DNA of 64,000 nt from Lentisphaerota bacterium (GTDB taxonomy: Bacteria; Verrucomicrobiota; Lentisphaeria; Victivallales; Victivallaceae): the NCBI GenBank assembly GCA_015061545.1, contig SUWJ01000001.1:1-64000 (forward strand), written 5' to 3'. Numbering within the stretch: position 1 is the first letter of the stretch; each line of letters opens with the position of its first letter. Below the pieces are notes generated by a model that saw only the letters and a list, made by a program, of their open reading frames with translations, did no database searches and was not told the DNA's origin. Below, piece by piece: positions 8,822 to 18,000 of the stretch. The position numbers and the translations under genes were made by a program.

Positions 8822-10045
8822 TCATCTGCCGGTATTCCGGTAACGCCAGAGCATACAGCTGTAAATAAATGCGGTTGCCAGCAGAATTGCAATCAGGCAA
8901 TAGAATGGCATTGCAGCTCCCGCGCAGTCAGCCAGAAATCCCGCTCCCAGCGGCGCAAGTATGGATGTAGCTCCCACAATAGTTTCGTTGATCGATGCGT
9001 ATCTGGCGCTTTTGGCGGCATTGGCAAGTGCGTGATAAGTAAGGTTGTAGCAGAATATGCCAGAAAAAATTCCGAAAAGTCCCGTTGCCAGCCAAATCCC
9101 CTGAGCGTGGTCAACATTCAAAATCAGAACGAATGACATTACCGCACAAATACATCCTGCCGTGCCGATATAAGGTCGGTACGGCCAATATCTTGTTTTG
9201 ATAAAACACGCGGCGGCAGTTACCTGCAGAACGCTCAGGATCCCCAGCATCATACCTTGCGCGGAAGTCGGCAGCTGCAGCGTTTTAGTTGCATAATCAG
9301 GCAGGTAGGAACGGATAACCGCCAGCGCCAGATAGCCGCCCAGCGCCAGCAGCCACGCCGAACGCATTACATCGGGCAGTGTGGACTCCGACGCAGTATT
9401 TGCCGCAGTTGCCGCTGAATCAGGTTGTTTACCTTCTGCATCGCAAGCGGATAAGGCAAGATGATTTTCTTCATTGATCCGTTTTCTGATAAATACTTGC
9501 ATAAAGAATAAGCTGATTATGACCAGCAGCACGATTGCCATATTGAGCAAATAGCAATATTTCCAGCCGTTTTGCGGATCAAAGTAGCCCCACAGCAGCG
9601 CGGCAATGATGGGGCCGATGGCTTGACCTGAGCTCCATGAAACCGTATAAATAGCGGTGCTGCGGGCAAAAGTTTCCAGCGCAATTTCTTTTTTTTCAAA
9701 TAATTTTACTACCGCTTGAAACGGTACGAAAAAGAGTCCCGTACCGATTCCCGAACCCGTCAGCCATAGAAACTGCATATTTACCGACGAGCTGAAAATC
9801 AGTCCCGCCATTGAAATCAGCAATATGATCTGACTGATAAGCGTTATTTTTACCGCATTGCTGCGGGTGGCAAAGCGGCCGATAAAGAACGATGCCGCCG
9901 TATAAGTCAGCGCCCAGGTCGGAATCGTGGCGGTCACCAGCAGCGAGGTCGCCCCCGAATCCGCCATCCGCTTGGTGGTTATAAAGTGAAACAGGCTGAT
10001 GACTACATTGAGCAATCCCGGCAGCAGATAAAAAATGTACTTCAT
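8822..10045 (-). CDS. Major facilitator superfamily transporter
   Basis: A 407-residue protein with two six-helix bundles joined by a hydrophilic loop (about residues 188-225, rich in Ala, Ser, Glu). The second bundle begins at about residue 228 (A-W-L-L-A-L-G-G-Y-L). The pattern F-F-I-G-R-F-A-T-R-S after helix 2 matches the loose MFS loop 2-3 signature. The substrate is unknown. It converges on the upstream alcohol dehydrogenase and lies 87 nt downstream of RNase R on the same strand. Confidence 0.8.
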   Translation of the reverse strand: MKYIFYLLPGLLNVVISLFHFITTKRMADSGATSLLVTATIPTWALTYTAASFFIGRFATRSNAVKITLISQIILLISMAGLIFSSSVNMQFLWLTGSGIGTGLFFVPFQAVVKLFEKKEIALETFARSTAIYTVSWSSGQAIGPIIAALLWGYFDPQNGWKYCYLLNMAIVLLVIISLFFMQVFIRKRINEENHLALSACDAEGKQPDSAATAANTASESTLPDVMRSAWLLALGGYLALAVIRSYLPDYATKTLQLPTSAQGMMLGILSVLQVTAAACFIKTRYWPYRPYIGTAGCICAVMSFVLILNVDHAQGIWLATGLFGIFSGIFCYNLTYHALANAAKSARYASINETIVGATSILAPLGAGFLADCAGAAMPFYCLIAILLATAFIYSCMLWRYRNTGR

Positions 10046-10132
10046 AAAATCGTAAATTATTTATTGGTTTATTGTCGGCTAAAAAAAAGTTCAACGATAT
10101 AATATACACTCTTGAATAGAATTTTTCCAGCT

Positions 10133-12190
10133 TTACTTTTTTGCTGACGGCGCTCTTACGGAACGGAAGGTGGCAGTTGCTTTAATAAAGTCGATCTCTT
10201 CCAGGGCGGCAAAGATCACTTTCCCGATATGGCACTCCCGCAGCGCTTTCTCTTCGCTGCGGTATCCGCCGGGCAGATCGCAGGCATTGATAAAGCCCTG
10301 CAGCCCCAGATCGGGTAATTCGATCACCACGCCGGAAGCGGTGATCTTTACGATCATTGCTTCGTGGATATTTTCTTTGCCTGCGGTCAGCATTTCGTCC
10401 AGATAACGCAGCTTCATACGGTTGCAGGCGGCAAAATAGGCATCGTCATTATTATTTTCCAGCTCCGAAAGAATTTGCGCCCATTCTTCAAAAAACTTAT
10501 TGCCTTTAATCGGCAAATTGCAGTCCAGCTGCCATAATTGCTGGTGCAGCAGCAAGTCAGGATATCGTCTTATCGGGCTGGTAAAATGGCTGTAAAGCAC
10601 TTTACCCAAGCCGTAATGCAAACCGGGTTCATGCTGGTAAGTTGCCCGCGGCAATGAGCGCAGAAAGGCATTCAGCAAAGGTGCTTTAGCCGGGGTGTCG
10701 GGCAGATTTTGCAGATAGTTTCTGCACGCACTCCTGCTGGTAAGATCACCGGCAGGAATGTTGAAGGCGATTTCCGAAAGCGCCGCAAACTCCTCCAGTT
10801 TTTCCGGGTCCGGTTCGGGGTGGATGCGGTAGAGTCCGGGGATATGTTTGTCGGCAAGTTCCGTGGCTACTGCGCTGTTGGCTGCCAGCATACACTCTTC
10901 GATCAACTCTTCGGCGGGGCGCTGCAAATGGTTTTGCAAGCCGAGGATCTTGTTGTTTTTTTCATCGCACAGGATTCTTATTTCGGGTATTTCCAGATCG
11001 AGAAACTGTTCGGTTTGCCGGCGGTGGAGACGCATTTTTTGAGTTATAGCCAAAAGTTCCCGCAAAGCGCTGCACAATTCTCCGCTCCATTCATCAGGCG
11101 GGCAGGAGGTGTCAAAAAAGCGCTGAACCGTGTCGTAATCCAGCTGTTTATTTACACAAATTGTACTGTGGAGCCGTTCGGCGGAAATAATCCTGCCGCT
11201 GGCACGTTCCACTTGCAGAATCACGCTGTGGGCAGGAGCGGTTACGCCTTCGGTCATGCTGATTTTTGCAGTCAGACCTTTGGGCAGCATATTGATCGTG
11301 CGGCCGGGCAGATAGGCGGTAAAACCCCGTTTGGCAGCCTTCCGGTCAAAGTAACTTTCCGGTTCGATCCAGGCGGCAACTTCGGCAATATGCACACCCA
11401 GTTCAATGGTGTCAGGCGTTTTGCCTGCAGCAAGGCTGACTGCGTCGTCATAATCTTTGGCATCAAAGGGGTCGATGGTAAGGGTAAAACGGTTGCTTAA
11501 ATCGCGGCGGGGAATTTTCCGCGGAGTGATCGCTTGGGCCATGGCTTCTTCCTCAAGGGTGTAGAATCCGGGCAGATCGTATTCAGTACAAATTGCATCC
11601 AGATCGGCTTGGATCACTCCCGACGGCCCCAGTCGCCGTACCAGCGTGGCAGTAATATCGGCTAATCTGCGCTCCATTACTTTGCGGGGAAGCCGTTTGC
11701 GCGGTATTGCCGGAGCGTTGTAGTCGAATCGGGCTTCCACCCAGTCGCCCCGCTTTACATTGTGCAGATTGCCGCTCATAAGCACATCGGCAAACAAACG
11801 TTTATCCAGCGGCCGCACCCGATCGCTTGATACCATTACGCCCACAAAGGTCTGACGGGCGCGTTTGACTACTTCCAGCACTTCGGCGGCGCGATCATCT
11901 TTGCCGTCGCTCTGATAGCGGGGATCGGGGGGCAGAAAAGCGATGCGGACAGTATCGCCGTGCATAGCTCCGTTCAGATATTTGGCAGGAACAAAATAAT
12001 CCTTGTAAGTTGATTCCTCTGAATCTTCTGAAAATACCTTTACAAATCCGTACCCCGCGGGATTTATGGCAACGGTACCACTCAACAGTTCACCTGTATA
12101 GCTGGAGGAAGCAAGTTGTTTACGGGCAATTTTTCTTTCGCTGCGCCGCGCTGCCAGACGCTGAAGACGCTTCTTTTTATCTTTTCTCAT
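10133..12190 (-). CDS. rnr: Ribonuclease R (RNB-family 3'-5' exoribonuclease)
   Basis: A 685-residue processive 3'-5' exoribonuclease that degrades structured RNA. The N-terminus is basic (residues 1-25), then OB-fold cold-shock domains (about 32-165). The RNB domain has the metal-binding Asp cluster IDPFDAKDYDDA (239-250). A C-terminal S1 domain follows (about 600-680, E-A-M-I-V-K-I-T-A-S-G-V-V-I-E). E. coli RNase R is longer because of extra basic tail residues. A second RNB protein is encoded at 35.9-37.8 kb and PNPase at 58.4 kb. Confidence 0.93.
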   Translation of the reverse strand: MRKDKKKRLQRLAARRSERKIARKQLASSSYTGELLSGTVAINPAGYGFVKVFSEDSEESTYKDYFVPAKYLNGAMHGDTVRIAFLPPDPRYQSDGKDDRAAEVLEVVKRARQTFVGVMVSSDRVRPLDKRLFADVLMSGNLHNVKRGDWVEARFDYNAPAIPRKRLPRKVMERRLADITATLVRRLGPSGVIQADLDAICTEYDLPGFYTLEEEAMAQAITPRKIPRRDLSNRFTLTIDPFDAKDYDDAVSLAAGKTPDTIELGVHIAEVAAWIEPESYFDRKAAKRGFTAYLPGRTINMLPKGLTAKISMTEGVTAPAHSVILQVERASGRIISAERLHSTICVNKQLDYDTVQRFFDTSCPPDEWSGELCSALRELLAITQKMRLHRRQTEQFLDLEIPEIRILCDEKNNKILGLQNHLQRPAEELIEECMLAANSAVATELADKHIPGLYRIHPEPDPEKLEEFAALSEIAFNIPAGDLTSRSACRNYLQNLPDTPAKAPLLNAFLRSLPRATYQHEPGLHYGLGKVLYSHFTSPIRRYPDLLLHQQLWQLDCNLPIKGNKFFEEWAQILSELENNNDDAYFAACNRMKLRYLDEMLTAGKENIHEAMIVKITASGVVIELPDLGLQGFINACDLPGGYRSEEKALRECHIGKVIFAALEEIDFIKATATFRSVRAPSAKK

Positions 12191-12220
12191 AATAAATATT
12201 TCCGAAACGCAAAAACTGTG

Positions 12221-12228
12221 TTATATTA
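12221..12228 (+). promoter_or_regulatory. Possible -10 of the panB transcript
   Basis: TGTG followed by TTATATTATA resembles the extended -10 seen before several genes here, but the -35 region (TTTCCG) is poor. The same AT-rich block reads TATAAT on the other strand and could serve rnr too. Confidence 0.3.
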
Positions 12229-12334
12229 TATACTGTGATTTGGTAAAAATAGTTCATATTTCTGAATAATGCAAGTATTTTGGCGGCTGTAATCTGCCGC
12301 TTTGGGCATAAAAACAGTTTTGGAGGTGCTTTTT

Positions 12335-13138
12335 ATGGAAAAACGCAAACTGACGGTAGCGAGTTTCCGGAAAATGAAAGCCAATCAGGAAAAGATCGTA
12401 ATGGTCACAGCTTACGATGCTCCCGGGGCGGCAATCGCTGCAGCTGCGGGGGTGGAAATATTGCTGGTGGGGGATTCTCTTGCTATGACTGCGCTGGGAT
12501 ATGAAAATACCTTGCCGCTGACGCTGGAAGAATCGCTGCATCATGCTGCCGCCGTCCGCCGCGGAGCGCCCGAAGCATTTGTGGTGGGCGATATGCCGTT
12601 TTTAAGCTATCAGCTGGATATGAACGAAGCGGTGCGCAATGCAGGGCGTTATATCAAAGAAGCCCGCTGTGATGCAGTAAAACTGGAAGGCGGCAGCGAA
12701 ATCGTTCCGCTGGTGGAAAAACTGGTGCGTACAGGTATTCCGGTCATGGCGCACGTGGGACTTATGCCGCAGCATATTCAGACGGCGGGCGGTTATCGCG
12801 TGGCAGGCAAAACTCAGGATGAAGCCCAACGGCTGCTGGATGAAGTTCAGGCATTTGAACAGGCCGGGGCCTTTGCGGTGGTTCTGGAGTGTATTCCTGC
12901 CCGGGTGGCTGAACGCATAAGTTCCGCAGTTGCCATACCCACGATCGGTATCGGCGCGGGGAGCTGCACCGATGGCCAGGTTCAAGTGTGCAACGACCTG
13001 CTGGGATTGTTTGACCGCTTTGTACCCAAACACGCCAAGCGTTACTGCAATTTGCGGGAAGTGATGCTGAAGGCTTTCAGCGATTATGTTAAAGATGTAA
13101 AAGAACAGAAGTTTCCGACGGAAGAAAATTCATTTTAA
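12335..13138 (+). CDS. panB: 3-methyl-2-oxobutanoate hydroxymethyltransferase
   Basis: PanB transfers a hydroxymethyl group from methylene-tetrahydrofolate to 2-oxoisovalerate, giving ketopantoate for pantothenate and CoA synthesis. Family blocks are M-V-T-A-Y-D-A-P, LLVGDSLAM, VVGDMPFLSY, A-V-K-L-E-G-G and TIGIGAG. At 267 residues the size is normal. The frame extends to a TTG at 12302, but the ATG at 12335 has GGAGG 8 nt upstream and starts the conserved E-K-R-K-L-T-V. No panC or panD is nearby. The aconitase gene follows after 21 nt. Confidence 0.95.
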   Translation: MEKRKLTVASFRKMKANQEKIVMVTAYDAPGAAIAAAAGVEILLVGDSLAMTALGYENTLPLTLEESLHHAAAVRRGAPEAFVVGDMPFLSYQLDMNEAVRNAGRYIKEARCDAVKLEGGSEIVPLVEKLVRTGIPVMAHVGLMPQHIQTAGGYRVAGKTQDEAQRLLDEVQAFEQAGAFAVVLECIPARVAERISSAVAIPTIGIGAGSCTDGQVQVCNDLLGLFDRFVPKHAKRYCNLREVMLKAFSDYVKDVKEQKFPTEENSF

Positions 13139-13159
13139 TTGAAAGGATATATTGGCACT

Positions 13160-15106
13160 ATGGCAAAAGGTACTGTTGTTCAGAAGATCATTGACGCACA
13201 TTATGTAGCAGGAGCCAGGATCCCGGGGCAGCCCGTAGCGATCCGGATAGATCAGACTCTTACTCAGGATGCTACAGGTACGATGGCTTATCTGGAGCTG
13301 GAAGCAATGAAGATCAACAAGGTAAAGACTGAGCTTTCGGTTTCTTATGTTGACCACAATATGCTTCAGAGCGGACCGGAAAACCGTAACGACCACCTCT
13401 ATCTGCAAAGTGTGGCATCTGCCAAGGGGGTGCGTTTTTCGCCTCCCGGTAACGGAATTTGCCATCAGGTGCATCTGGAGCGTTTCGGCGTTCCGGGTAA
13501 AACGCTGCTGGGTTCCGACAGTCATACTCCGACCGGCGGCGGTATCGGCATGATGGCGATCGGGGCAGGCGGTCTGGATGTGGCGCTGGCAATGGCGGGG
13601 CAGCCTTTTAATATGCCTTATCCCAAAGTCGTAGGGATCAAGCTGACCGGCGAACTCAAGCCGTGGTGTGCTGCCAAAGATGTGATCCTCAAGGTACTGA
13701 GCATTATGACCACCAAGGGCAACGTGGGTTCCATGGCGGAATACTTCGGTCCCGGGGTGGCTACTTTGAGCGTTCCCCAGCGCGCCACGATTACCAATAT
13801 GGGCGCTGAACTGGGGGTTACGACGTCGGTCTTTCCTTCCGACGAACGTACCCGCGAATTTCTCAAGGCTCAGCAGCGGGAAGAACTGTTTGCTCCGCTG
13901 GCGGCAGATGCCGATGCTGAGTACGATCAGGTGATCGAAATTGCGCTGGATGAACTCGAACCCATGGCGGCCTGTCCCTCCAGCCCCGATAATATCAAAA
14001 CCATCCGCGAACTTGCGGGTATCAAAGTCGGTCAGGTGATAATCGGCAGTTGTACCAACAGCAGCTACCGCGATCTTGCCATGGTGGCAACGGCGCTCAA
14101 GAACCGTCATGTCAGCAGCGATGTGACTTTTGCCATTGCTCCCGGCAGCCGTCAGGTGTTGGAAATGCTTTCCCGCAACGGAATGTTGGCAGATTTGATC
14201 GCAGCTGGCGCGCGTATATTGGAAACGGGTTGCGGGCCATGCATCGGGCAGGGGCAGAGTCCTGCTCAGGATACTGTTTCGGTGCGTACCTTCAACCGCA
14301 ACTTTGCAGGTCGTACCGGCACCAAGGGCGATCAGGCTTATCTGGTCAGTCCTGAAACTGCGGTGGCGGTGGCTCTTACCGGGTGCTTTACCGATCCCAG
14401 AACGCTGGATATAGCTTATCCTGAAATTGCCGATGTGGAAGAATTTCTTATCAACGACAATATGATCCAGCTGCCGCCTGAAGATGGCAGCAAGGTGGAA
14501 ATCATCCGCAAGCCTACCATCGGTCAGCCGCCGCTGAACGATAAACTGCCCGAAGTGATCGACGGCAGAGTAGTCATCAAGGTCGGCGACAAGATCACCA
14601 CCGACCATATCATGCCTGCCGGGGTGCATCTGAAACTGCGCAGCAATATTCCTGCCTACAGCAAAGTTGTTTTCGAGTGTTTTACGGAAGCGGGCAAACC
14701 CTCTTTTGCCGAACGTGCAAGCGCGGTGCGCGATGCGAATCTGCACGGCGTGATTATCGGCCGCGACAGTTACGGGCAGGGTTCCAGCCGCGAACACGCA
14801 GCCATCTGCCCCATGTATCTGGGGATAAAAGTGGTGGCGGCACTGGCGATTGAGCGTATTCATCGGGCGAATCTGGTCAACTTCGGGATCATTCCGCTGC
14901 TGTTTGCCAATGGCGAAGATTACGACCGGATTGCTGAAGGCGATACGCTGAAGATCGAAAATGCTCCCGCTCAGCTGGCGGTCGGTGCGCCGGTAAACGG
15001 TAAACTTATCAAGGCTGACGGCAGCGAATTTGCGATTGAATTCAAGCATCAGCTTTCGGAAGAAGATATCAAGATCATCAAGGCAGGCGGGAGATTGAAT
15101 TGCTGA
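13160..15106 (+). CDS. Aconitate hydratase, Aquifex-type short aconitase
   Basis: A 648-residue [4Fe-4S] dehydratase that interconverts citrate and isocitrate in the TCA cycle. Cluster cysteines lie in IGSCTNSS and GCGPCIGQG. Substrate motifs DSHTPTGGG and the swivel-domain signature GRDSYGQGSSREHAA are present. The length fits the short 'putative aconitase, Aquifex type' group better than AcnA or AcnB (about 870-900). An (iso)homoaconitase-like activity cannot be excluded. The ATG at 13160 follows GAAAGGA by 12 nt. The stop overlaps the TTG start of ung. Confidence 0.92.
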   Translation: MAKGTVVQKIIDAHYVAGARIPGQPVAIRIDQTLTQDATGTMAYLELEAMKINKVKTELSVSYVDHNMLQSGPENRNDHLYLQSVASAKGVRFSPPGNGICHQVHLERFGVPGKTLLGSDSHTPTGGGIGMMAIGAGGLDVALAMAGQPFNMPYPKVVGIKLTGELKPWCAAKDVILKVLSIMTTKGNVGSMAEYFGPGVATLSVPQRATITNMGAELGVTTSVFPSDERTREFLKAQQREELFAPLAADADAEYDQVIEIALDELEPMAACPSSPDNIKTIRELAGIKVGQVIIGSCTNSSYRDLAMVATALKNRHVSSDVTFAIAPGSRQVLEMLSRNGMLADLIAAGARILETGCGPCIGQGQSPAQDTVSVRTFNRNFAGRTGTKGDQAYLVSPETAVAVALTGCFTDPRTLDIAYPEIADVEEFLINDNMIQLPPEDGSKVEIIRKPTIGQPPLNDKLPEVIDGRVVIKVGDKITTDHIMPAGVHLKLRSNIPAYSKVVFECFTEAGKPSFAERASAVRDANLHGVIIGRDSYGQGSSREHAAICPMYLGIKVVAALAIERIHRANLVNFGIIPLLFANGEDYDRIAEGDTLKIENAPAQLAVGAPVNGKLIKADGSEFAIEFKHQLSEEDIKIIKAGGRLNC

Positions 15107-15777
15107 CCTTGCCGGGGAATTGGCAATCAGCTCTGGAAGATTATATCCTCGGAGCTGATTTTGGCAATTTATGTTTGAAAGTCGCCCGGGAACGGGAGAA
15201 TTATAAAATATTCCCCGCGGCGGGCGACTTGTTCAACGCTTTTTTTCTTACCGATATAACTCAGGTGAAAGTTGTTATACTCGGGCAGGATCCTTACCAT
15301 GACGACAATCAGGCTCACGGTCTGGCTTTTTCGGTTCCGTCGGGGATTAAACTGCCGCCGAGTTTACGCAATATCTACAAAGAACTTGCCATGGAATACA
15401 GCTGGGAAAAATTGCCCGAATCGGGGGATTTGAGCAGCTGGGCGCAGCAGGGTGTGCTGCTTTTGAACACAGTGCTGACGGTGCGGGCGCATCAGGCAAA
15501 TTCGCACTCCAAGCTGGGGTGGGAGGCTTTTACTGACGAGGTTATAAAGGTGTTGAACCGCCGCGCGGAAAACAAAGTGATTTTTATTTTGTGGGGAAAT
15601 CCGGCGCAGAAAAAACGCCGTTTGATCGACGAAAGCAAACACGCTGTATTATGCAGCGCTCATCCTTCGCCGCTGTCGGCATACCGTGGATTTTTCGGCA
15701 GCGGCATTTTCCGCAGAACTGATGAAATATTGATTGAATCGGGCCGGACGCCCATTAACTGGGCGTCGGTCAGATAA
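15100..15777 (+). CDS. ung: Uracil-DNA glycosylase
   Basis: A family 1 uracil-DNA glycosylase of 225 residues that removes uracil from DNA at the start of base excision repair. The water-activating loop GQDPYHDDNQAHG and the minor-groove loop HPSPLSAYRGF are both intact. The TTG start overlaps the aconitase stop by 7 nt and has GGCGGGAG 6 nt upstream, so the two are likely translationally coupled. Its C-terminal codons contain a 7-bp inverted repeat (15747-15753/15761-15767) without a T-tract. Confidence 0.97.
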   Translation: MLTLPGNWQSALEDYILGADFGNLCLKVARERENYKIFPAAGDLFNAFFLTDITQVKVVILGQDPYHDDNQAHGLAFSVPSGIKLPPSLRNIYKELAMEYSWEKLPESGDLSSWAQQGVLLLNTVLTVRAHQANSHSKLGWEAFTDEVIKVLNRRAENKVIFILWGNPAQKKRRLIDESKHAVLCSAHPSPLSAYRGFFGSGIFRRTDEILIESGRTPINWASVR

Positions 15778-15798
15778 AATCATCTGCGCTTGGGGTAA

Positions 15799-16911
15799 TT
15801 ATTCAAACTCAAAGTGATAGTTGCTGAGTTTGCACTCGTTTTTGAGTTGTATTATTTCCTTTTGCAATGCTGTATTGACAGGTACTCCGGTTTGCTGCCG
15901 CTGGCAGTAGGCGATATATTCCTTTTCTCCGGCGGTGTAGATCCGGTCACAGCCGGGCGCTTTTTGGGAGTTGCGCAATTCGCGCAGGATCGAACCGGTA
16001 ATTTGTTTGAAATCATCTGCCGATGTAAAAGACTCAATATTTATGGCTATAAAAAAATGTCCCAGATGGTAAGGCTGCCTGACTCCTTCCGGTGAAAACC
16101 CCAGCAAGCCTTTAAGAAAAGATCCCTGCTGCAGCGCTGCACTGAGAATTTCCACCACAGTAGCATAGCCGTAACCTTTATAGCCGGCGTTTTCTTCGCC
16201 CAGTCCGCCCACAGGGGTAAGGGCGGCAGAACCTTTTACCAGATCAATGAGAATTTGTTCAGTATCGGTACGGGTGTTGCCGTTGCTGTCGATTACCCAG
16301 CCCGGGGGAATTTCTTTGCCGTTGCGGGCATAAACTTCGATCTTGCCGCGCTGACTTACGCTGGTGGCGCAATCCAGAAAAAACGGAAATTCCTCATCGG
16401 TGGGAATGGCAAAGGTCAGCGGATTGGTGCCCAGCATATTTTCCACACCGAAAGTCGGGGCAATGGAAGGGCGGGCGTTGGTGCCGCAAATACCGATCAT
16501 ATTCTTTTTGACTGCCATCAACGGGTAATATCCGGCAATTCCGAAATGGGTGCTGTTGCGCACTACGCTCATGCCCAGCCCGTAGCAAGCGGCGGCATCA
16601 ATGGCAAAATCCATGGCGGCTTTAGCTGCCACCATGCCCATCCCGTCATGCGCATCTACAACCGCAACTGCTGCGTTGCGGCGGACAAATTCAACATTGG
16701 TAACAGCCGATTGGATTCCGGCACGGATACGGTCAATGTAAATAGGTTTGAGCCGTCCGATGCCGTGGGAATCGATCCCCAGCTTGTCAGCGGTAATCAG
16801 TACATTGGCGCACAAAGCGGCATCGTCTGAAGGAACTCCTTCGGCAATAAAAACATCGCGCATAAAACTTTCAAGGGTGTTAAAGTCAAGATAAAAGGTT
16901 TTTCCGCTCAT
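15799..16911 (-). CDS. Malate/L-lactate/ureidoglycolate dehydrogenase family (LDH2) oxidoreductase
   Basis: A 370-residue NAD(P)-dependent 2-hydroxyacid dehydrogenase with the LDH2/MDH2 fold, unrelated to classical lactate dehydrogenase. Recognisable blocks are SHGIGRLKPIYIDRI (about 46-60), V-R-N-S-T-H-F-G-I-A-G-Y-Y, GTNPLTFAIP and D-C-A-T-S. The true substrate in this family ranges over malate, lactate, ureidoglycolate, sulfolactate and diketogulonate, so it is left open. GGAGTAACTT precedes the ATG. It is divergent from an XRE-cupin regulator that may control it. Confidence 0.88.
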   Translation of the reverse strand: MSGKTFYLDFNTLESFMRDVFIAEGVPSDDAALCANVLITADKLGIDSHGIGRLKPIYIDRIRAGIQSAVTNVEFVRRNAAVAVVDAHDGMGMVAAKAAMDFAIDAAACYGLGMSVVRNSTHFGIAGYYPLMAVKKNMIGICGTNARPSIAPTFGVENMLGTNPLTFAIPTDEEFPFFLDCATSVSQRGKIEVYARNGKEIPPGWVIDSNGNTRTDTEQILIDLVKGSAALTPVGGLGEENAGYKGYGYATVVEILSAALQQGSFLKGLLGFSPEGVRQPYHLGHFFIAINIESFTSADDFKQITGSILRELRNSQKAPGCDRIYTAGEKEYIAYCQRQQTGVPVNTALQKEIIQLKNECKLSNYHFEFE

Positions 16912-16931
16912 AAGTTACTCCATATATTTTT

Positions 16932-16955
16932 TTTGTTTAGTTGTTTGTTTAGTTA
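16932..16955. repeat. Tandem 12-bp direct repeat near the LDH2 promoter
   Basis: TTTGTTTAGTTG (16932-16943) is followed at once by TTTGTTTAGTTA (16944-16955): two adjacent 12-mers differing only in the last base. They sit just downstream of the LDH2 gene's -10 box, over its expected transcription start and leader, which is a good place for an operator. Confidence 0.55.
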
Positions 16956-16956
16956 G

Positions 16957-16984
16957 AATATACACTTGTTTATTTTAAAGTCAA
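16957..16984 (-). promoter_or_regulatory. Promoter of the LDH2-family gene
   Basis: On the minus strand TTGACT (16984-16979), 16-nt spacer, TATATT (16962-16957), with GTG in front of the -10. Confidence 0.65.
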
Positions 16985-17018
16985 ATTCTTCTGTCAGGTA
17001 AATTCAAAAAAAATCAAC

Positions 17019-17047
17019 TTGACAACTGTCAATTGAGATGTTATATT
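17019..17047 (+). promoter_or_regulatory. Promoter and palindrome before the XRE-cupin regulator
   Basis: TTGACA (17019-17024), 17-nt spacer, TATATT (17042-17047). The -35 box forms one arm of the inverted repeat TTGACA-AC-TGTCAA (17019-17032), so a protein bound there would block the promoter. Autoregulation by the XRE protein is the simplest reading. Confidence 0.65.
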
Positions 17048-17075
17048 TAGTCATGATAAAGAGAGGAATAGTTTT

Positions 17076-17645
17076 ATGGATTTACTGGAAATATCGCAAA
17101 GTATCCGCAAATTGCGATTGCAGCAAGGTCTGACTGTGGAACAGCTGGCGAAAAAGAGCGGCTTTTCCAAAGGATTTATTTCGCAGGTGGAAAACTTCCG
17201 GATAACTCCTTCGCTGAAGGCGCTTAACGCTATCAGTGCGGCATTGGGGGTTCCGCTGTCGGCGGTTTTGGGCAGCGAATCTGCCGTGCCCGACTATACG
17301 CTTGGTTCGGTGGAAAAAGGCGAAGAAATATTGCGCAACGACAATGCGCTGTATAATATGCGTTATCTGGCGCTGGCTTATAAACAGCTGGGCAGAAAGC
17401 TGGATCCGTTTATCATCGAATACCGGAAGAGTGCGATCGAGCGCCCCTTGTTGATGCACGATACTGAGGAGTTTTTTCTTTTGCTGGAAGGCGATGTGGA
17501 ATTTTTTATCGGCAGTAACAACAAGAGTGAAAAACTTGTCGCTGGCGATACAATTTATCTGCGTGCGGATTTGCCCCATCGGGTACAGCTGGCGGAGAAT
17601 TGTGAGTTCGCCCGGGCCATGGTCATATACTCGCAAAAAAATTGA
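17076..17645 (+). CDS. XRE-family transcriptional regulator with C-terminal cupin
   Basis: A 189-residue regulator. A lambda-repressor-type helix-turn-helix spans about residues 8-62 (L-R-L-Q-Q-G-L-T-V-E-Q-L-A-K-K-S-G-F-S). A small cupin domain spans about 115-185 (H-D-T-E-E-F-F-L-L-L-E-G-D-V-E-F and P-H-R). In this family the cupin usually senses a small ligand. It is divergent from the LDH2 gene across a 164-nt region with a tandem repeat and a palindrome, making that gene a likely target. Confidence 0.9.
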   Translation: MDLLEISQSIRKLRLQQGLTVEQLAKKSGFSKGFISQVENFRITPSLKALNAISAALGVPLSAVLGSESAVPDYTLGSVEKGEEILRNDNALYNMRYLALAYKQLGRKLDPFIIEYRKSAIERPLLMHDTEEFFLLLEGDVEFFIGSNNKSEKLVAGDTIYLRADLPHRVQLAENCEFARAMVIYSQKN

Positions 17646-17660
17646 TTGTGATTTCTGACG

Positions 17661-17975
17661 GTGAAAGAGAAGAGTTCAACGGCAGGAAAAACCGGGCAGT
17701 TTATCCGTTTTCTGGAGGATTGCCGTTGGGTGGTTATGCTGCTCAATGATTACCGTAAAGGGAATTACAGAAGTGTTCCGTGGCGCTTTACACTTGTGTT
17801 GGCTGGGGCAATCATTTATTGCCTGATCCCGCTGGATCTGATTCCCGATTTTATTCCTGTGGCGGGCTGGCTGGACGACGGCGGAATGTTGGCGCTGGTT
17901 TTTGCCGTATTCCGTGGGGAACTTGTCAGATATAAAGTGTGGAAACGCCGCCAGGAAAATCTTGCAGAAAAATAG
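17661..17975 (+). CDS. YkvA-like (DUF1232) membrane protein
   Basis: A 104-residue protein with the DUF1232 core I-Y-C-L-I-P-L-D-L-I-P-D-F-I-P-V-A-G-W-L-D-D (about residues 51-72), seen in YkvA-type small membrane proteins of unknown role. The GTG start has no strong ribosome binding site. The gene begins 15 nt after the XRE regulator stop and is probably on the same transcript. It converges on the GntR-type regulator gene with a 25-nt gap. Confidence 0.8.
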   Translation: MKEKSSTAGKTGQFIRFLEDCRWVVMLLNDYRKGNYRSVPWRFTLVLAGAIIYCLIPLDLIPDFIPVAGWLDDGGMLALVFAVFRGELVRYKVWKRRQENLAEK

Positions 17976-18000
17976 CAGATGTTTATCCGGCGATTACCGT

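Noticed and set aside
13130-15049. 639-residue frame antisense to the aconitase gene
   Set aside because: The plus strand encodes a clear aconitase; long antisense frames arise here from strong codon bias. The antisense protein has no recognisable domain.
15747-15767. GACGCCC/GGGCGTC hairpin as ung terminator
   Set aside because: It is inside the last codons of ung and no T-tract follows on either strand.
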